Positions 34,716 to 34,755 of a DNA stretch of 34,755 nucleotides are shown in pieces. The stretch is from the NCBI GenBank assembly GCA_013815385.1, contig JACDGL010000018.1:1-34755 (forward strand). Reading direction: 5' to 3'. This DNA comes from Taibaiella sp. Lineage in GTDB: Bacteria; Bacteroidota; Bacteroidia; Chitinophagales; Chitinophagaceae. Under the pieces are notes generated by a model. That model searched no databases. It saw only the letters and a program-made list of their open reading frames with translations, and was not told the DNA's origin. The position numbers and the translations under genes are program-made. The number at the start of each line of letters is the position of its first letter. The first letter of the stretch is position 1.

Positions 34716-34755
34716 ATGGGGCTATTCAAACGTAGTAAAAATAATAACAAACCAT
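34716..34755 (+). CDS. Start of a gene running off the window
   Basis: The ATG at 34716 opens a frame reading MGLFKRSKNNNKP to the window edge. Only 13 residues are visible, so nothing can be said of the product. Confidence 0.5.
   Translation, partial: MGLFKRSKNNNKP

Overview
The window reads as a chromosomal segment of a Bacteroidota bacterium, most likely from the Chitinophagaceae or a close relative. Four secreted proteins carry type IX secretion (T9SS) C-terminal sorting domains. There is an ECF sigma factor paired with a membrane-anchored barrel protein, a TonB-dependent receptor with an N-terminal carboxypeptidase-like domain, many small Ser/Thr/Asn-rich lipoproteins, and promoters of the Bacteroidota type (TTTG, about 20 bases, TAnnTTTG). 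No phage, transposase, CRISPR array or known defence island is visible.

Layout. Position 1 lies inside a 5S rRNA, so an rRNA operon ends here. Next come an acyl-CoA carboxylase beta subunit and an MlaF-like ABC ATPase (265-2699). A minus-strand block holds the sigma factor, a barrel protein with an inner-membrane segment, and a T9SS cargo protein (2789-7039). Metabolic genes follow: sucD, a PaiB-like flavoprotein, anmK, a CoA-binding protein and a thiolase (7376-11801). Then come the TonB receptor and a dehydratase/ketosynthase pair (11950-16009). A minus-strand operon icd, SPOR protein, M20 amidohydrolase runs from 18963 to 16016. From 19111 to 22655 lie an ABC ATPase, a 47-residue membrane protein not found by a 60-residue cutoff, and four small envelope proteins. 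sucC is on the minus strand (22729-23949).

The region 23950-28490 is the most irregular. It has 840 bases with no convincing gene but with tandem repeats, REP-like palindromes and an orphan terminator. Two small lipoproteins and two related T9SS proteins follow, then a zinc metallopeptidase and a decayed copy of a T9SS sorting domain. Two 47-base direct repeats (41 of 47 identical) flank the first three genes of this cluster. The remainder is a large T9SS type B protein, a DUF72 protein, pgk, gap, a four-helix membrane protein and a small basic secreted protein. A gene start runs off the right edge.

Working together: sucC, sucD and icd are TCA-cycle genes at three separate loci, and each has a candidate -7 element of the form TAnnTTCG. 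gap and pgk form a glycolytic pair. The carboxylase and thiolase belong to acyl-CoA metabolism. The sigma/barrel pair is the best candidate for a regulatory system of special interest: the barrel protein has the architecture of a dual-membrane-spanning anti-sigma factor. All functional calls come from reading motifs and recalled family features; no database search was run.
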